64,000 bases of DNA, taken from Flavobacterium phragmitis. Lineage in GTDB: Bacteria > Bacteroidota > Bacteroidia > Flavobacteriales > Flavobacteriaceae. Within the stretch, counting starts at the first letter, position 1. Each line of letters opens with the position of its first letter. Under the pieces are notes generated by a model. That model searched no databases, had not been told where the DNA came from, and worked only from the letters and a program-made list of their open reading frames with translations. Of the stretch, positions 63,632 through 64,000 are shown piece after piece. The translations under genes and the position numbers were made by a program. The stretch lies in the NCBI RefSeq assembly GCF_900112575.1, contig NZ_FOMH01000008.1, forward strand, positions 186,001-250,000. The letters run 5' to 3'.

Positions 63632-64000
63632 ATGAAAAAGATATATATAACACTGCTTTCTTTAATGATGCTAACAATGTCATCATGTGACGATTATACA
63701 GACATAACACCTAAAGGAGCTTTAGTAATTGAAACACCACAGCAATTTCTTGAATTGGTTTCGCTTCCTGGACGTGGTTACCCAATCAACAACTTTCAAT
63801 ACTTGTCAGATGATCAATGGATGAAAGAAGCCAATGTAATTGGTAGAACTCCAAACATCGATATTCTTAATTTTACTTTTGATGAAAGTGTAGACCGCGT
63901 TTCATTAATGACCGGGTCGAGTTTTTACAATCAAGCTTATAGTTATATCAACAGATGGAATACCATTATTTCGTTAGTGGATAATAGTAAAGGAGATGAA
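63632..64000 (+). CDS. SusD/RagB-type lipoprotein, 5' part
   Basis: The first 123 codons of a SusD-like lipoprotein, cut by the right edge. The signal peptide ends in a lipobox (MTMSSCDDYTDITPKG, Cys near 19), and the early TPR-like helix with the family's usual spacing is visible (FYNQAYSYINRWNTIISLVDN). It starts four bases after the susC stop codon and will form the lid of that transporter. Confidence 0.9.
   Translation, partial: MKKIYITLLSLMMLTMSSCDDYTDITPKGALVIETPQQFLELVSLPGRGYPINNFQYLSDDQWMKEANVIGRTPNIDILNFTFDESVDRVSLMTGSSFYNQAYSYINRWNTIISLVDNSKGDE

Overview
The window is AT-rich and reads as a chromosome segment of a Flavobacteriaceae member, most likely Flavobacterium. The signs are two FecI/FecR-SusC/SusD loci, TonB-linked receptors with STN domains, lipoproteins with short signal peptides, start sites without clear Shine-Dalgarno sequences, several intergenic matches to the Bacteroidota -7 box (TAnnTTTG), and many dyad-symmetric intergenic repeats. 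All product calls come from reading motifs and domain order; no database search was run.

Layout. 1-2.6 kb: the 3' end of a FabH-type ketoacyl synthase, then an overlapping LytS/LytTR two-component pair. 3.1-8.9 kb: a three-gene RND efflux operon (adaptor, pump, outer membrane factor). 9-11.3 kb: a small HTH-like protein, a GNAT-like protein and an AraC regulator. 11.3-12 kb: a gene-free stretch holding a 321-bp tandem duplication. 12-26.5 kb (minus strand): an ECF sigma factor, FecR anti-sigma factor, SusC, SusD, thioredoxin-tailed lumenal protein and S9 peptidase in series, followed by an M16 peptidase; together they look like a peptide or protein uptake system. 26.8-28.3 kb: a TPR-AraC regulator.

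29.5-35.8 kb carries what I consider the most interesting system: a probable copper-acquisition locus. It has two small paralogous Cys proteins, a lipoprotein with two probable YtkA-like domains, a TonB-dependent receptor with the OprC-type CxxxM copper motif, an MbnP-like lipoprotein and an MbnH/MauG-like di-heme peroxidase. No methanobactin precursor is recognisable.

36-44 kb has three DUF1254/DUF1214 proteins, an outer membrane protein and a two-domain methyltransferase. Two of the DUF1254 genes are preceded by near-identical 24-bp palindromes whose arms differ in a compensating way. 44-48 kb is a mixed accessory stretch with a ChrB-domain/AraC fusion and a Crp/Fnr regulator. 48-51.4 kb is a four-gene redox or detoxification operon (quinone reductase-like, 2TM-hydrolase fusion, double ABM, DJ-1/PfpI) preceded by two palindromes. 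51.5-57.8 kb holds a membrane nucleotide cyclase, two secreted proteins of unknown role, a zinc-ribbon FAD monooxygenase, an NmrA-like protein and an AraC regulator. 57.9 kb to the end is the second ECF sigma-FecR-SusC-SusD locus, with SusD cut by the window edge.

Both fecR-susC gaps contain a strong hairpin whose T-run lies on the strand antisense to susC, at almost the same distance from the susC start. At least six kinds of intergenic dyad or duplicated repeat are scattered between operons.
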